From: Eubacteriales Family XIII. Incertae Sedis bacterium
Lineage (GTDB): Bacteria; Bacillota; Clostridia; Peptostreptococcales; Anaerovoracaceae
Assembly: GCA_031272745.1 (NCBI GenBank)
Contig: JAISTF010000212.1
Span: forward strand, 1-15,190
Reading direction: 5' to 3'
Length of the DNA: 15,190 nt
A program made the position numbers and the translations under genes. Position 1 is the stretch's first letter; each line of letters opens with the position of its first letter. This document shows, piece after piece, positions 5,703 to 12,994 of the stretch. Under the pieces are notes generated by a model that saw nothing but the letters and a program-made list of their open reading frames with translations, was not told the DNA's origin and made no database searches.

Positions 5703-6881
5703 TCAATACTGCGGCAGCGACGGATCGACGTCCCGCGCCCACGCGTTCACGCCATCCCTGAGATTCAACAATTTCCCTTTGTAACCGGTTTCCCGCAAAG
5801 CCCGGATTGCAAACTTGCTGCGCTGCCCTATCTTGCACAGAAACACCGCGTCCACCCCTTCGTCCAGCTCGCCGGCCCGCCGCGCCATCTGCCCGAGCGG
5901 GATGTATTTTGCGCCGGGGAACGGGGCGAAGGCCTGCTCGTGCGGCTCGCGGATGTCGATGATCTGGAGCGCGTCCCCCGCGTCGAGCCGCGCCTTCAGC
6001 GCCGCCGCTTCGATGTCCTCGATCGGCTCCTCGCCGTCGTCCTGCGACAGCCCGCAGAAATCCTCGTAGTCGATCAGCTCGTGGATGCTCGGGCTCTTGC
6101 CGCAGATCGGGCAATGCGCGTCCTTCGAAATCTTCAGCTCCCGATACCGCATCTCCCACGCGTCGAACAGCAGCAGCCGTCCGATCAACGAATCGCCCCC
6201 GCCCACGATCAGCTTGATCGTCTCCGTCGCCTGGATCGTGCCGACGATGCCCGGCAGCACGCCGAGCACCCCGCCCTCGGCGCACGACGGAACGAGCCCC
6301 GGCGGCGGCGGCGAGGGGTAGAGGCAGCGATAACACGGCCCTTCCTTCGCGTAGAACACGCTCGCCTGCCCCTCGAACTGAAAGACCGAGCCGTAGACGT
6401 TCGGCTTCCCGAGCAGCACGCACGCGTCGTTCACGAGGTAGCGCGTCGGGTAGTTGTCCGTCCCGTCCGCGACCACGTCGTAGTCCCCTATGATGGACAG
6501 CGCATTGTCGCTCGTGAGCCGCGTGTTGTACGTGACCACGTTCACGTCGGGGTTGATCGAGCGGATGCGGTCCTGCGCCGACGCGACCTTCGGCCGGTCC
6601 ACATCCCGCACGCCGTGGATGATCTGTCGCTGCAAATTGGACGGCTCCACGAAATCGAAGTCGACGACGCCGAGCGTCCCCACGCCCGCGGCCGCGAGGT
6701 AGAGCGCGAGCGGCGCCCCGAGGCCGCCCGTGCCGACGAGCAGCACCTTCGCGGCCTTGAGCCGCCGCTGCCCCTCGATGCCCACCTGCGGCAGCAGGAG
6801 ATGCCGGCTGTACCTGGCGATTTCCTCGTTGGAAAGTCCCGCCACCCGCTCATCCGGAATAATGGAAGTCAGGACGCTCAT
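5703..6881 (-). CDS. MoeB/ThiF/HesA-family adenylyltransferase fused to a rhodanese domain (sulfurtransferase)
   Basis: 392 aa. It adenylates the C-terminal glycine of the adjacent ThiS-like carrier and transfers sulfur to it, giving a thiocarboxylate. Residues 1-~275 are E1-like: RYSRHLLLPQVG, nucleotide loop GTGGLG (50-55), D74, R85, K98, and two zinc CxxC pairs (C183/C186 and C257/C260). C200 (PSCAEGG) matches the conserved E1 cysteine. Residues ~285-392 are a rhodanese domain with active-site loop CKIGQRS (C349), which would carry the persulfide. The layout equals that of MOCS3 and HesA/MoeB-rhodanese proteins. The start ATG at 6881 overlaps the carrier stop (ATGA). MoeB-type annotation is possible, but no molybdopterin genes are present and the context favours cysteine synthesis. 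Confidence 0.92.
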   Translation of the reverse strand: MSVLTSIIPDERVAGLSNEEIARYSRHLLLPQVGIEGQRRLKAAKVLLVGTGGLGAPLALYLAAAGVGTLGVVDFDFVEPSNLQRQIIHGVRDVDRPKVASAQDRIRSINPDVNVVTYNTRLTSDNALSIIGDYDVVADGTDNYPTRYLVNDACVLLGKPNVYGSVFQFEGQASVFYAKEGPCYRCLYPSPPPPGLVPSCAEGGVLGVLPGIVGTIQATETIKLIVGGGDSLIGRLLLFDAWEMRYRELKISKDAHCPICGKSPSIHELIDYEDFCGLSQDDGEEPIEDIEAAALKARLDAGDALQIIDIREPHEQAFAPFPGAKYIPLGQMARRAGELDEGVDAVFLCKIGQRSKFAIRALRETGYKGKLLNLRDGVNAWARDVDPSLPQY

Positions 6882-7162
6882 GAGGCCTCCCGGCCACCCG
6901 CAATCGCAGGCACGAGCGTCACCACGCTGTCCTCTTTCGTCGGCGCCGCCAGCCCGCCGAAGTCGCGGATGCTGTCTTCGCCGAGGAAGACGTTCACGTA
7001 CTGGCGCAGCTTCCCCGCGTCGTCGTAGAGATGGCGCTTCAAATCGGGGTACGCGGCCGCGAGCGCTTCGAGCACCTCGCCGACCGTGCTGCCGGCCGCC
7101 TCCACTTCCTTCTGTCCGTCCGCGAACGCGCGCAGCGCGGTCGGCAATATCACCTTTGCCAT
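6878..7162 (-). CDS. ThiS/MoaD-family sulfur-carrier protein with masked C-terminus (pro-form)
   Basis: 94 aa, ubiquitin-like beta-grasp carrier of the CysO/ThiS/MoaD group. After activation by the neighbouring E1 it should hold sulfur as a C-terminal thiocarboxylate and give it to cysteine synthase. The family requires a terminal Gly-Gly; here GG (89-90) is followed by four residues, REAS, so the carrier must be trimmed first. Related carriers (QbsE of Pseudomonas, HcyS of Wolinella) are made with extra residues that a JAMM peptidase removes, and such a peptidase gene lies just upstream. The ATG at 7162 has AAGGAG 8 nt away. MoaD for molybdopterin is less likely, as no moa genes are present. 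Confidence 0.9.
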   Translation of the reverse strand: MAKVILPTALRAFADGQKEVEAAGSTVGEVLEALAAAYPDLKRHLYDDAGKLRQYVNVFLGEDSIRDFGGLAAPTKEDSVVTLVPAIAGGREAS

Positions 7163-7185
7163 AGCACACTCCTTTCCTGCCGCCG

Positions 7186-7644
7186 TCACCAGACGACCTT
7201 GATCTCCTCGGGCGCAAACGCGCTGCGATCCTCCGCCAGCCGCCACGCCGCCACGTCGCCGGCGGCGCCCCGCTCGGCCGAAACGATGAGGTATGTATAC
7301 CAGGGCAGCGCCTGCGCGAGGTCGGTCTCCGACGGGACCGCCGGGTGGTCGGGGTGGGAATGGTAGATGCCCACCAAGTCCAATCCGGTCTCCTCCGCCT
7401 TCCGCTCGGCCGCGAGGTAGTCCTGCGGGCCGATGGAAAACCGCCGTCGCGCGGGGTCGCCCTCGCGTTCGTTTTTCACGGCCAGTATCGCCTCGACCGT
7501 GCGCGATGCCGCGTCATCCGCGTCAGCCCCGGGATTCGCGTCGGAGCCCAACAGAAACCCGCAACACTCATACGGGTACGCCGCCTCCGCCTCGACTTTG
7601 ACGGCGCCGATCACTTCGTTTCGTATCCGCACGCGTTCGCTCAC
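7186..7644 (-). CDS. JAMM/MPN+ metallopeptidase (M67 family, Mec+/QbsD-like)
   Basis: 152 aa from a GTG start at 7644 with GGAGG about 9 nt upstream; an upstream in-frame start would lie within the cysteine synthase gene. The JAMM zinc site is complete: E26 in YPYECCG, H95 and H97 in YHSHPDH, S105 and D108 (HxH-x7-S-x2-D). Bacterial members of this group act on ThiS-like carriers, either trimming residues beyond Gly-Gly or, as Mec in Mycobacterium tuberculosis, releasing cysteine from the carrier. The REAS tail on the next gene product makes carrier maturation the natural role; both roles could coexist. The gap to cysteine synthase is 2 nt, showing tight coupling. Confidence 0.9.
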   Translation of the reverse strand: MSERVRIRNEVIGAVKVEAEAAYPYECCGFLLGSDANPGADADDAASRTVEAILAVKNEREGDPARRRFSIGPQDYLAAERKAEETGLDLVGIYHSHPDHPAVPSETDLAQALPWYTYLIVSAERGAAGDVAAWRLAEDRSAFAPEEIKVVW

Positions 7645-7646
7645 GG

Positions 7647-8579
7647 TCAAATCCTCCAATCGAACACGCCTTCCGATTCCGGCGGGTTCCAGAAATGCTC
7701 CGACAGATACCGCGCGCCGCTGTCGCACAGCGTCGTCACGATGACGGAGCCCGCCGGCACGTTTTGCGCGAGCCGCATCGCCGCCGCCACGTTCGCGCCC
7801 GAGGACACGCCGACGAACAGCCCTTCCTCGGCCGCGAGCATCCGCGTCACCTCGTAGGCGCGCTCCGTCGAAATCTCCATCGTCTCGTCCGCGAGTGACG
7901 CGTAGAAAATCCCCGGCAGGATCGTCGAGTCGAAATGCTTCGTCCCTTCGATGCCGTGGAACGGCGAGTCCGGCTGGACCAGCACCGCGTACACGTCGGG
8001 CTTCTCCTCCTTGAGCCGCTGCGCCGTGCCCGAAAACGTCCCCGACGTGCCCGCGACCGACACGAAATGCGTGACGGCGCCGCCGGTCTGCGCCAGGATT
8101 TCCACGCCCGTCCCCTCATAATGCGCCTGGGAATTGCCGGGGTTGTTGTATTGGTCGGGATAAAACCAGAGCTTCGGATTTTTGCGCACCGCCTCGCGCA
8201 CCGCGAGGAACGCGCCGTCCGAGCCCGCGAGCGGGTCGGTCTCAACGATCTCCGCGCCGAAATACCCGATGAGTTTTTTGCGCTCGATGCTCGTGTTCGC
8301 CGGCATGTACAGCACGACGCGGTACCCGAGCGACGCGCCGATCATCGCGTAGGAAATCCCCGTGTTGCCGCTCGTCGCGTCGATGATGGACATGCCGTGC
8401 TTCAGCAGCCCGTGCTCGATCCCCGCGAGGATCATCGCCTTTGCCGCGCGATCCTTCACCGACCCACTCGGGTTGAGAAACTCCGCCTTGCAGAGAATCT
8501 TCACGTCGCGCCGCCCGCGCACGATGCTCACGAGCTCGATGAGCGGTGTGTTTCCGATCGCGTCCAATACGCTTCCCAT
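7647..8579 (-). CDS. cysK: Cysteine synthase (CysK/CysM family, PLP-dependent)
   Basis: 310 aa, normal length. It replaces the activated side chain of serine with sulfur to make cysteine. PLP lysine K42 sits in NPSGSVKDRAA; the phosphate and substrate loops TSGNTG (69-74) and GTSGTFSG (177-184), and GVSSGAN (257-263), are intact. Beside a thiocarboxylate carrier, its E1 and a JAMM peptidase, the sulfur donor is probably the carrier's thiocarboxylate, as for CysM with CysO in Mycobacterium; free sulfide cannot be excluded. The serine acetyltransferase at the operon end suggests O-acetylserine as the partner substrate rather than O-phosphoserine. The ribosome-binding site is weak, and the gene starts 22 bp after the permease stop. 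Confidence 0.93.
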   Translation of the reverse strand: MGSVLDAIGNTPLIELVSIVRGRRDVKILCKAEFLNPSGSVKDRAAKAMILAGIEHGLLKHGMSIIDATSGNTGISYAMIGASLGYRVVLYMPANTSIERKKLIGYFGAEIVETDPLAGSDGAFLAVREAVRKNPKLWFYPDQYNNPGNSQAHYEGTGVEILAQTGGAVTHFVSVAGTSGTFSGTAQRLKEEKPDVYAVLVQPDSPFHGIEGTKHFDSTILPGIFYASLADETMEISTERAYEVTRMLAAEEGLFVGVSSGANVAAAMRLAQNVPAGSVIVTTLCDSGARYLSEHFWNPPESEGVFDWRI

Positions 8580-8601
8580 CCGCGTCAGCCCCCGTCCCCG
8601 C

Positions 8602-9516
8602 TTACCCGCGCCACCGGAGCAGCCGCCGCTGCAGGCGGTTGAAGCCGTACATGATCGCCGTGATCACGATGCCGATGATGATGATGCCGACGACGGTGCG
8701 CGTGTAGTCGCCGAAGTCGGAGTAGTAGCGCACATAATACCCCATGCCCGCCTTCGAGCCGATCATCTCCGCCGACGTCAGCAGGATGAACGAAATCGTC
8801 AGCCCGATGCCGAGGCCGTTGAAGATCGACGGCAGCGACGCGGGCAGCACGATGCGGAACAGCATCGTCGGGCGGTTCACGTTCAGCACGCGCGCCGAGT
8901 CGAGCACGCGCCGCTCAATGTGCGCGACGCCGCTCATCGTGCTCGCGAGCGTCGGCCAAAACGTCGCGAGGAAAATCACGAAGACCGACACCGAGCGGAA
9001 CGTCGGCAGCAGCGCGATGCCGTACGGGATGTAGACGACGGGCGGGATCGCGCCGAGGAAGACGGCGATGTAGCCGGCCGCCTTGCCGAACCGCGCGCTC
9101 TCGCCGAAAAACAGCCCCAGCGGAATCGCGATGACCGCGCCGAGCACAAAGCCTTGCGCGATGATGCCGAGGGAACTGCCGATGTTGATGAATATTTTTG
9201 AATAATCTTCTGCCATCTGCGTGAAGACCTGGCCGGGCGCTGGGAAGAGCGACTCGCGCATGAGGTTCCATTTTGCCGTCGCCAGCGTCCACGCGATGAG
9301 GCACGCGAAGATCGCGCAGAAGACGTCGACGTGCAGCTGCAGGCCTTCCGCGGTTTTGATGCGCAGCGCGAGCAGCGTCATGAACACGCCCGCGCCGACG
9401 ACAAACCAGACCATCGCGGGCGACAGCGCGTCCTTCTCCGTACGGTCCGGCAGAAACTGCACCGCGAGCAGCACGACCCAAAGCAACGTGTTGAAACGAA
9501 CCAACTTCCGCTTCAC
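8602..9516 (-). CDS. ABC transporter permease (SsuC/TauC-like) with extra N-terminal membrane helices
   Basis: 304 aa, longer than the usual ~250-270. A BPD_transp_1-type core occupies about 105-295 with the coupling motif around DSARVLNVNRPTMLFRIVLP (206-225). Two to three extra hydrophobic segments (about 10-22, 33-52 and 62-80) precede it. The GTG start at 9516 overlaps the ATPase stop (GTGA) and has GGAGG upstream. It forms the membrane channel of the importer. The family carries sulfonates, taurine, nitrate, thiamine precursors and others; the cysteine and encapsulin neighbours favour a sulfur compound. Confidence 0.88.
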   Translation of the reverse strand: MKRKLVRFNTLLWVVLLAVQFLPDRTEKDALSPAMVWFVVGAGVFMTLLALRIKTAEGLQLHVDVFCAIFACLIAWTLATAKWNLMRESLFPAPGQVFTQMAEDYSKIFINIGSSLGIIAQGFVLGAVIAIPLGLFFGESARFGKAAGYIAVFLGAIPPVVYIPYGIALLPTFRSVSVFVIFLATFWPTLASTMSGVAHIERRVLDSARVLNVNRPTMLFRIVLPASLPSIFNGLGIGLTISFILLTSAEMIGSKAGMGYYVRYYSDFGDYTRTVVGIIIIGIVITAIMYGFNRLQRRLLRWRG

Positions 9517-10328
9517 AACACCACCTCCGCGCCGCCGATCTTGTCCCCGACGTCGTGAAAGAAGATCGCCATCAGCTCGTCGCGCAACGCGTGGTACTCG
9601 TGCGTGCGCACAAGCTCCGCGCGGTGCCGCGGCCGCGCAAACGGCACGTCGAACACGCGCCCGACGCGCCCCGGGCTGTTCGTCAGCATCACGATGCGGT
9701 CCGCAAGCAGGATCGCCTCGTCCACGTCATGCGTCACAAACACAATCGTCTTCCGCCCGCCGGCGCCGCCTTCCCAGAGCTCCAACAGCAGCTCCTGCAA
9801 CACCGTCCGGTTCTTCGCGTCGATCGCCCCGAACGGCTCGTCCATCAAAAGGATATCCGTATCCATCGCGAGCGCCCGCGCGATTGCCACGCGCTGCTGC
9901 ATCCCCCCCGAAAGCTGGCCGGGGAACTTCTCCCCCGCGCCGGCCAGCCCCACTTTTTCAAGGTATTCGTCCGCGACGCGCGCGCGCTCGTCCGCCGGCA
10001 TCTTCCTGTACGCCTGCTTCAGCCCGAACGCGATGTTGTCCTTCGCGGTCATCCACGGAAACAGCGAATAATGCTGGAACACCACGCCGCGGTCCGTGCC
10101 CGTGCCGCGCACCGGCTCCCCGTCGATCAGGGCGCTGCCCGCCGTCGCCGGCAGCAGCCCCCCGAGCACGGAGAGCAGCGTGCTCTTCCCGCACCCCGAC
10201 GATCCGATCACGCAGACGAACTCCCCGTCCGCCACCGTGACCGACACGTCCTCCAAAGCGGTGAAGGGCTGCCCGCCCTTCGCCGCATACGTCACCGATA
10301 AATTCTTGATCTCAATCTTGTTTCTCAT
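9513..10328 (-). CDS. ABC transporter ATP-binding protein (SsuB/TauB-like)
   Basis: 271 aa from the ATG at 10328; the reading frame extends upstream to a GTG at 10346, and neither start has an ideal ribosome-binding site. Walker A GSSGCGKST (42-50), Q-loop (Q85), signature LSGGMQQR (139-146), Walker B ILLMDEP (159-165) and H-loop H200 are intact, so it is an active ATPase. The PFGAID stretch after Walker B is typical of nitrate/sulfonate/taurine importers. It energises the permease encoded next. Confidence 0.9.
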   Translation of the reverse strand: MRNKIEIKNLSVTYAAKGGQPFTALEDVSVTVADGEFVCVIGSSGCGKSTLLSVLGGLLPATAGSALIDGEPVRGTGTDRGVVFQHYSLFPWMTAKDNIAFGLKQAYRKMPADERARVADEYLEKVGLAGAGEKFPGQLSGGMQQRVAIARALAMDTDILLMDEPFGAIDAKNRTVLQELLLELWEGGAGGRKTIVFVTHDVDEAILLADRIVMLTNSPGRVGRVFDVPFARPRHRAELVRTHEYHALRDELMAIFFHDVGDKIGGAEVVL

Positions 10329-10361
10329 TCCTTTTCCCGCCCGCACAGGATTTTTCTTGAA

Positions 10362-11570
10362 TTACGCGTCCCGCTTCTCGAAGTCCGCGAGCAGCTCCTT
10401 GTACAAATCGTCCTCGGGATACTCCGCGATCAACGACTCCACCGCCTGCTTGTAAATCGCCGTATTGTAGTACTGGTCCAAATCATAATCGTTCTCCGCG
10501 TACCCGAAGCTCACGACCTTCTCCTTGACCGCCGTCGTCGCGACCTTGTCCGGATCCGGATGCGACACGCTGTGCCCGCCGTAGATCTCGTACTCCAAAT
10601 CCTCCGGCTCGAGGTCGATGTACACCTTCACATCCTCGATCGTCTTGTCCTTGTTTTCCTGCGAGAATTTGTACGCCTTGATGAACGCGCGCTCGATCGC
10701 GAGGTAGGTCTGCGGCCGCTCGGCGATCTGGCTCGTCGCCGCGACCTGACGGCAGCACGGCTGGTTCTCGAACGCCTCTTCCTCGTTGCAGTAGTACACG
10801 ACCTCGTACCCCTGGTTTTTCGCGACGGACGCGTACGGCGAATACACCGACGCCGCGTCGATCTCCGCGCCCGCGAGCGCCGCGAACGCTTCCTTCTGGC
10901 TCTCGAAGTAGACGATGTTCGCCTGGTCCTCGCCCTCGCCGACCTCGATGCCGGCCGCGTCAAGCAGGATCAGCAGCTCGAGGTCCTGGATGCTGTTGCG
11001 CACGGAGGCGATGTTGCGCCCCTTCAGCAGCGTGATGTCCCAGTCCGTCAGCCCCTCCGTATACTCTTTTTTAATCACATAACCATGCCCGTTCGTCATC
11101 GCGCCGCCGAAGATCGTGATGTCATGCCCGTTGCTCTGGTTTGTGATCGTCGGCACGGAGCCGATGAGCGCGACGTCGAGCTTGTCTTCCTCGAGGCCCG
11201 TGACGAGTTCTCCCGAGCTCGCGAACGGCGTGACCGTCGCGGTCAGCCCCTCTTCCGCGAAGAAGCCTTCCTCTGCCGCGACGAACGCGAGCAGGTGCGC
11301 CGTCGAGTTCAGCGTGCCGATCTGGATGTCCGTCTTCTCCGGCGTGATGTCCGGCTTGACGCTCTCTACGGCCGCGGGCTCTTCCTCTTCCACAACCGGC
11401 TCTTCCGCCGCGGGCTCTTCCGCCGCGCTGCTGCCCGCGTCCGCCGCGGGCGCCTCGTCCGCCGCCTTGCTGCCGCTCCCCGAGCACGCCGCAAACGCAA
11501 ACGCCAGCACGCACGCCAGCGCGACGACCAGGATCGTTTTCAAAATTTTCGTTTCCCCTATGTTCTTCAT
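10362..11570 (-). CDS. ABC transporter substrate-binding lipoprotein (NMT1/SsuA-like)
   Basis: 402 aa from ATG 11570 with GGAGG 9 nt upstream. A signal peptide with hydrophobic core ILVVALACVLAFAFAA ends at lipobox cysteine C29. An Ala/Glu/Pro-rich linker (about 31-75) follows, then the solute-binding domain (about 80-400) with IQIGTLNSTAHLLAFVAAEE and GSVPTITNQ. The PCCRQ motif (271-275) contains a vicinal cysteine pair found in several members of this family. The ligand is unknown; a sulfonate or other organosulfur compound fits the operon. As first gene of the sulfur operon it also marks the likely start of the transcript, though no clear promoter is seen in the 130 bp upstream, so read-through from the aminotransferase is possible. 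Confidence 0.88.
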   Translation of the reverse strand: MKNIGETKILKTILVVALACVLAFAFAACSGSGSKAADEAPAADAGSSAAEEPAAEEPVVEEEEPAAVESVKPDITPEKTDIQIGTLNSTAHLLAFVAAEEGFFAEEGLTATVTPFASSGELVTGLEEDKLDVALIGSVPTITNQSNGHDITIFGGAMTNGHGYVIKKEYTEGLTDWDITLLKGRNIASVRNSIQDLELLILLDAAGIEVGEGEDQANIVYFESQKEAFAALAGAEIDAASVYSPYASVAKNQGYEVVYYCNEEEAFENQPCCRQVAATSQIAERPQTYLAIERAFIKAYKFSQENKDKTIEDVKVYIDLEPEDLEYEIYGGHSVSHPDPDKVATTAVKEKVVSFGYAENDYDLDQYYNTAIYKQAVESLIAEYPEDDLYKELLADFEKRDA

Positions 11571-11613
11571 TTTTTTCGGGCCTCCTTTTTCCCTTTGCTC
11601 TCTTTTTCTCTGG

Positions 11614-11645
11614 ATTCTGCGACTTCGCTTCGCTCCGCGCAGAAT
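11614..11645. repeat. REP-like inverted repeat in the leader of the lipoprotein gene
   Basis: ATTCTGCG and CGCAGAAT form an 8-bp inverted repeat around a 16-nt segment rich in CTTCG. I recall closely similar palindromic repeats in many gut bacterial genomes. It lies 43 bp upstream of the lipoprotein ATG, in the gap after the aminotransferase gene, and would form a hairpin in a read-through transcript. Confidence 0.6.
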
Positions 11646-11700
11646 GACAATGCCGAACCCATTCTTTGCGCCTTGTTCACCGCCCGCATGGATCCCAAGG

Positions 11701-12867
11701 CTATCTACATCGCATCTTCTCGCGTATCTTCGACAGCCTTTCGAGCGCCTCATGCAGCGTCTCGTCGTTCTTCGCGAAATGCAGCCGGATGATATGGTTC
11801 ACCGGCTCGCGGAAAAAGCTCGACCCGGGCACCGCGCCCACGCCGACCTTCTCGGCGAGCTCCTCGCAAAACCGCACGTCGTCCGTCACCCCGAACTCGC
11901 TCATGTCGAGCAGGATGTAGTACGCGCCCTGCGGCTCCGTGTACGGAATGCGGATCGCGTCCAGCCCGCGCATGAACAAATCCCGCTTCCTCGTATAGTC
12001 CGCCAGAAGACCGTTATAGTAGGAATCCGGGAAGCGCAGGCCCGGGATGACCGCTTCCTGCAGCGGGGCCGCGGCGCCGACCGTGAGGAAGTCATGGACG
12101 TTGCGCGCGTTCGTGATGACCTCCGGCGGCGCGATGATGTAGCCGATGCGCCAGCCCGTGATCGAGTAGGTCTTCGACAACGAGCTGCACGAGATTGTGC
12201 GCTCCCGCATGCCGGGCAGCGACGCGATGTAGGTGTGCTTCCACGGCGCGTAGACGATGTGCTCGTAGACCTCGTCGGTGATGACCCACACGTCGTACTT
12301 CTTCGCGAGGTCGGCGATGAGGGTGAGCTCCTCGCGGCTGAAGACCTTGCCCGACGGGTTGCTCGGGTTGCACAGGATCAGCGCGGCCGGCCCCTGCCGG
12401 AACGCGGCCTCGAGCGCGTCCGCGTCAAACCGGAAGTCCGGCGGCGCGAGCGGCACGAAAATCGGTTCCGCGCCGGAAAGTATTGTATCCGCGCCGTAAT
12501 TTTCGTAAAATGGGGAGAAGACGACGACTTTGTCGCCGGGGTTCACGACGGTCAGCATCGCGGCCATCATCGCCTCGGTCGAGCCGCAGGTCACGACGAT
12601 CTCGCGCTCCGGGTCGATGTCGATGCCCATGAAGCGGCGCTGCTTCTCAGCCAAGGCTTCCCGGAGGTTCCGGGCGCCCCAAGTGAGAGAATACTGGTGC
12701 GGGCCCGTCCGAGCGATATGCTCGAGGCGGTCCAGTATCTCCTTCGGAGGCCCATCGTCCGGGAAGCCTTGACTGAGATTGACGGCGCCGTACTGCTGCG
12801 ACACCCGCGTCATCCGCCGTATGACGGAATCCGTAAAACCTGAACTGCGTATTGACAATGCCCGCAT
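11701..12867 (-). CDS. Class I PLP-dependent aminotransferase (aromatic/methionine/kynurenine type)
   Basis: 388 aa. It moves the amino group of an amino acid to a 2-oxoacid. LSQGFPD (31-37), typical of the KAT/methionine aminotransferase branch (YbdL-like), opens the fold; NPSNPSGK (167-174), DEVY (198-201), PLP lysine K232 in SLSKTYSITGWRIGY, and the carboxylate-binding R361 are intact. An AAGGG ribosome-binding site and a strong promoter precede the ATG at 12867. The 2-oxoacid oxidoreductase and acyl-CoA ligase genes further on suggest aromatic amino-acid breakdown, while the sulfur operon downstream on the same strand, 130 bp away, would suit methionine. The substrate cannot be decided from sequence alone. 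Confidence 0.9.
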   Translation of the reverse strand: MRALSIRSSGFTDSVIRRMTRVSQQYGAVNLSQGFPDDGPPKEILDRLEHIARTGPHQYSLTWGARNLREALAEKQRRFMGIDIDPEREIVVTCGSTEAMMAAMLTVVNPGDKVVVFSPFYENYGADTILSGAEPIFVPLAPPDFRFDADALEAAFRQGPAALILCNPSNPSGKVFSREELTLIADLAKKYDVWVITDEVYEHIVYAPWKHTYIASLPGMRERTISCSSLSKTYSITGWRIGYIIAPPEVITNARNVHDFLTVGAAAPLQEAVIPGLRFPDSYYNGLLADYTRKRDLFMRGLDAIRIPYTEPQGAYYILLDMSEFGVTDDVRFCEELAEKVGVGAVPGSSFFREPVNHIIRLHFAKNDETLHEALERLSKIREKMRCR

Positions 12868-12900
12868 TTTTGTCCCTTTCTGTTATTGCATATATATTTG

Positions 12901-12913
12901 ATATGTTTTATAT
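12901..12913 (-). promoter_or_regulatory. Possible operator: second copy of the 13-bp motif
   Basis: Identical to the motif at 620-632, and likewise just downstream of a -10 box near the expected transcription start, here 6 nt from the box. It lies between divergent genes, so a bound regulator could affect both. Confidence 0.35.
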
Positions 12914-12919
12914 GATATA

Positions 12920-12948
12920 ATCATAACAGGCGCGTCGTGCGCTGTCAA
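12920..12948 (-). promoter_or_regulatory. Sigma70-type promoter of the aminotransferase gene
   Basis: TTGACA (12948-12943, minus strand), then a 17-nt spacer, then TATGAT (12925-12920). Transcription should begin near 12913, giving a leader of about 46 nt. This is the best promoter in the window and may also feed the sulfur operon if the aminotransferase has no terminator; none is seen. Confidence 0.7.
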
Positions 12949-12960
12949 GCAGTTTTTTTG

Positions 12961-12966
12961 TATAAT
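12961..12966 (+). promoter_or_regulatory. -10 box candidate for the HD-domain gene
   Basis: TATAAT lies 28 nt before the chosen ATG; a second TATAAT is at 12916-12921. Neither has a good -35 at standard spacing. A start of transcription near 12973 would exclude the in-frame ATG at 12965 and supports starting at 12995. Confidence 0.4.
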
Positions 12967-12994
12967 GAATCACAATGGCAAAGGAGAAGGTTCA

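Noticed and set aside
4446..7028. 860-codon open frame on the plus strand
   Set aside because: It lies opposite the desulfurase, shell and E1-rhodanese genes. Its translation is Arg/Asp/Val-rich without domains, as expected for the antisense of high-GC coding DNA.
6878..7162. MoaD/MoeB molybdopterin synthesis
   Set aside because: No moaA, moaC, moaE or mog genes are near; cysteine synthase, JAMM peptidase and serine acetyltransferase point to cysteine formation.
12965..12994. Earlier start of the HD-domain gene at 12965
   Set aside because: It overlaps a TATAAT box and has no ribosome-binding site, whereas 12995 has a strong one.
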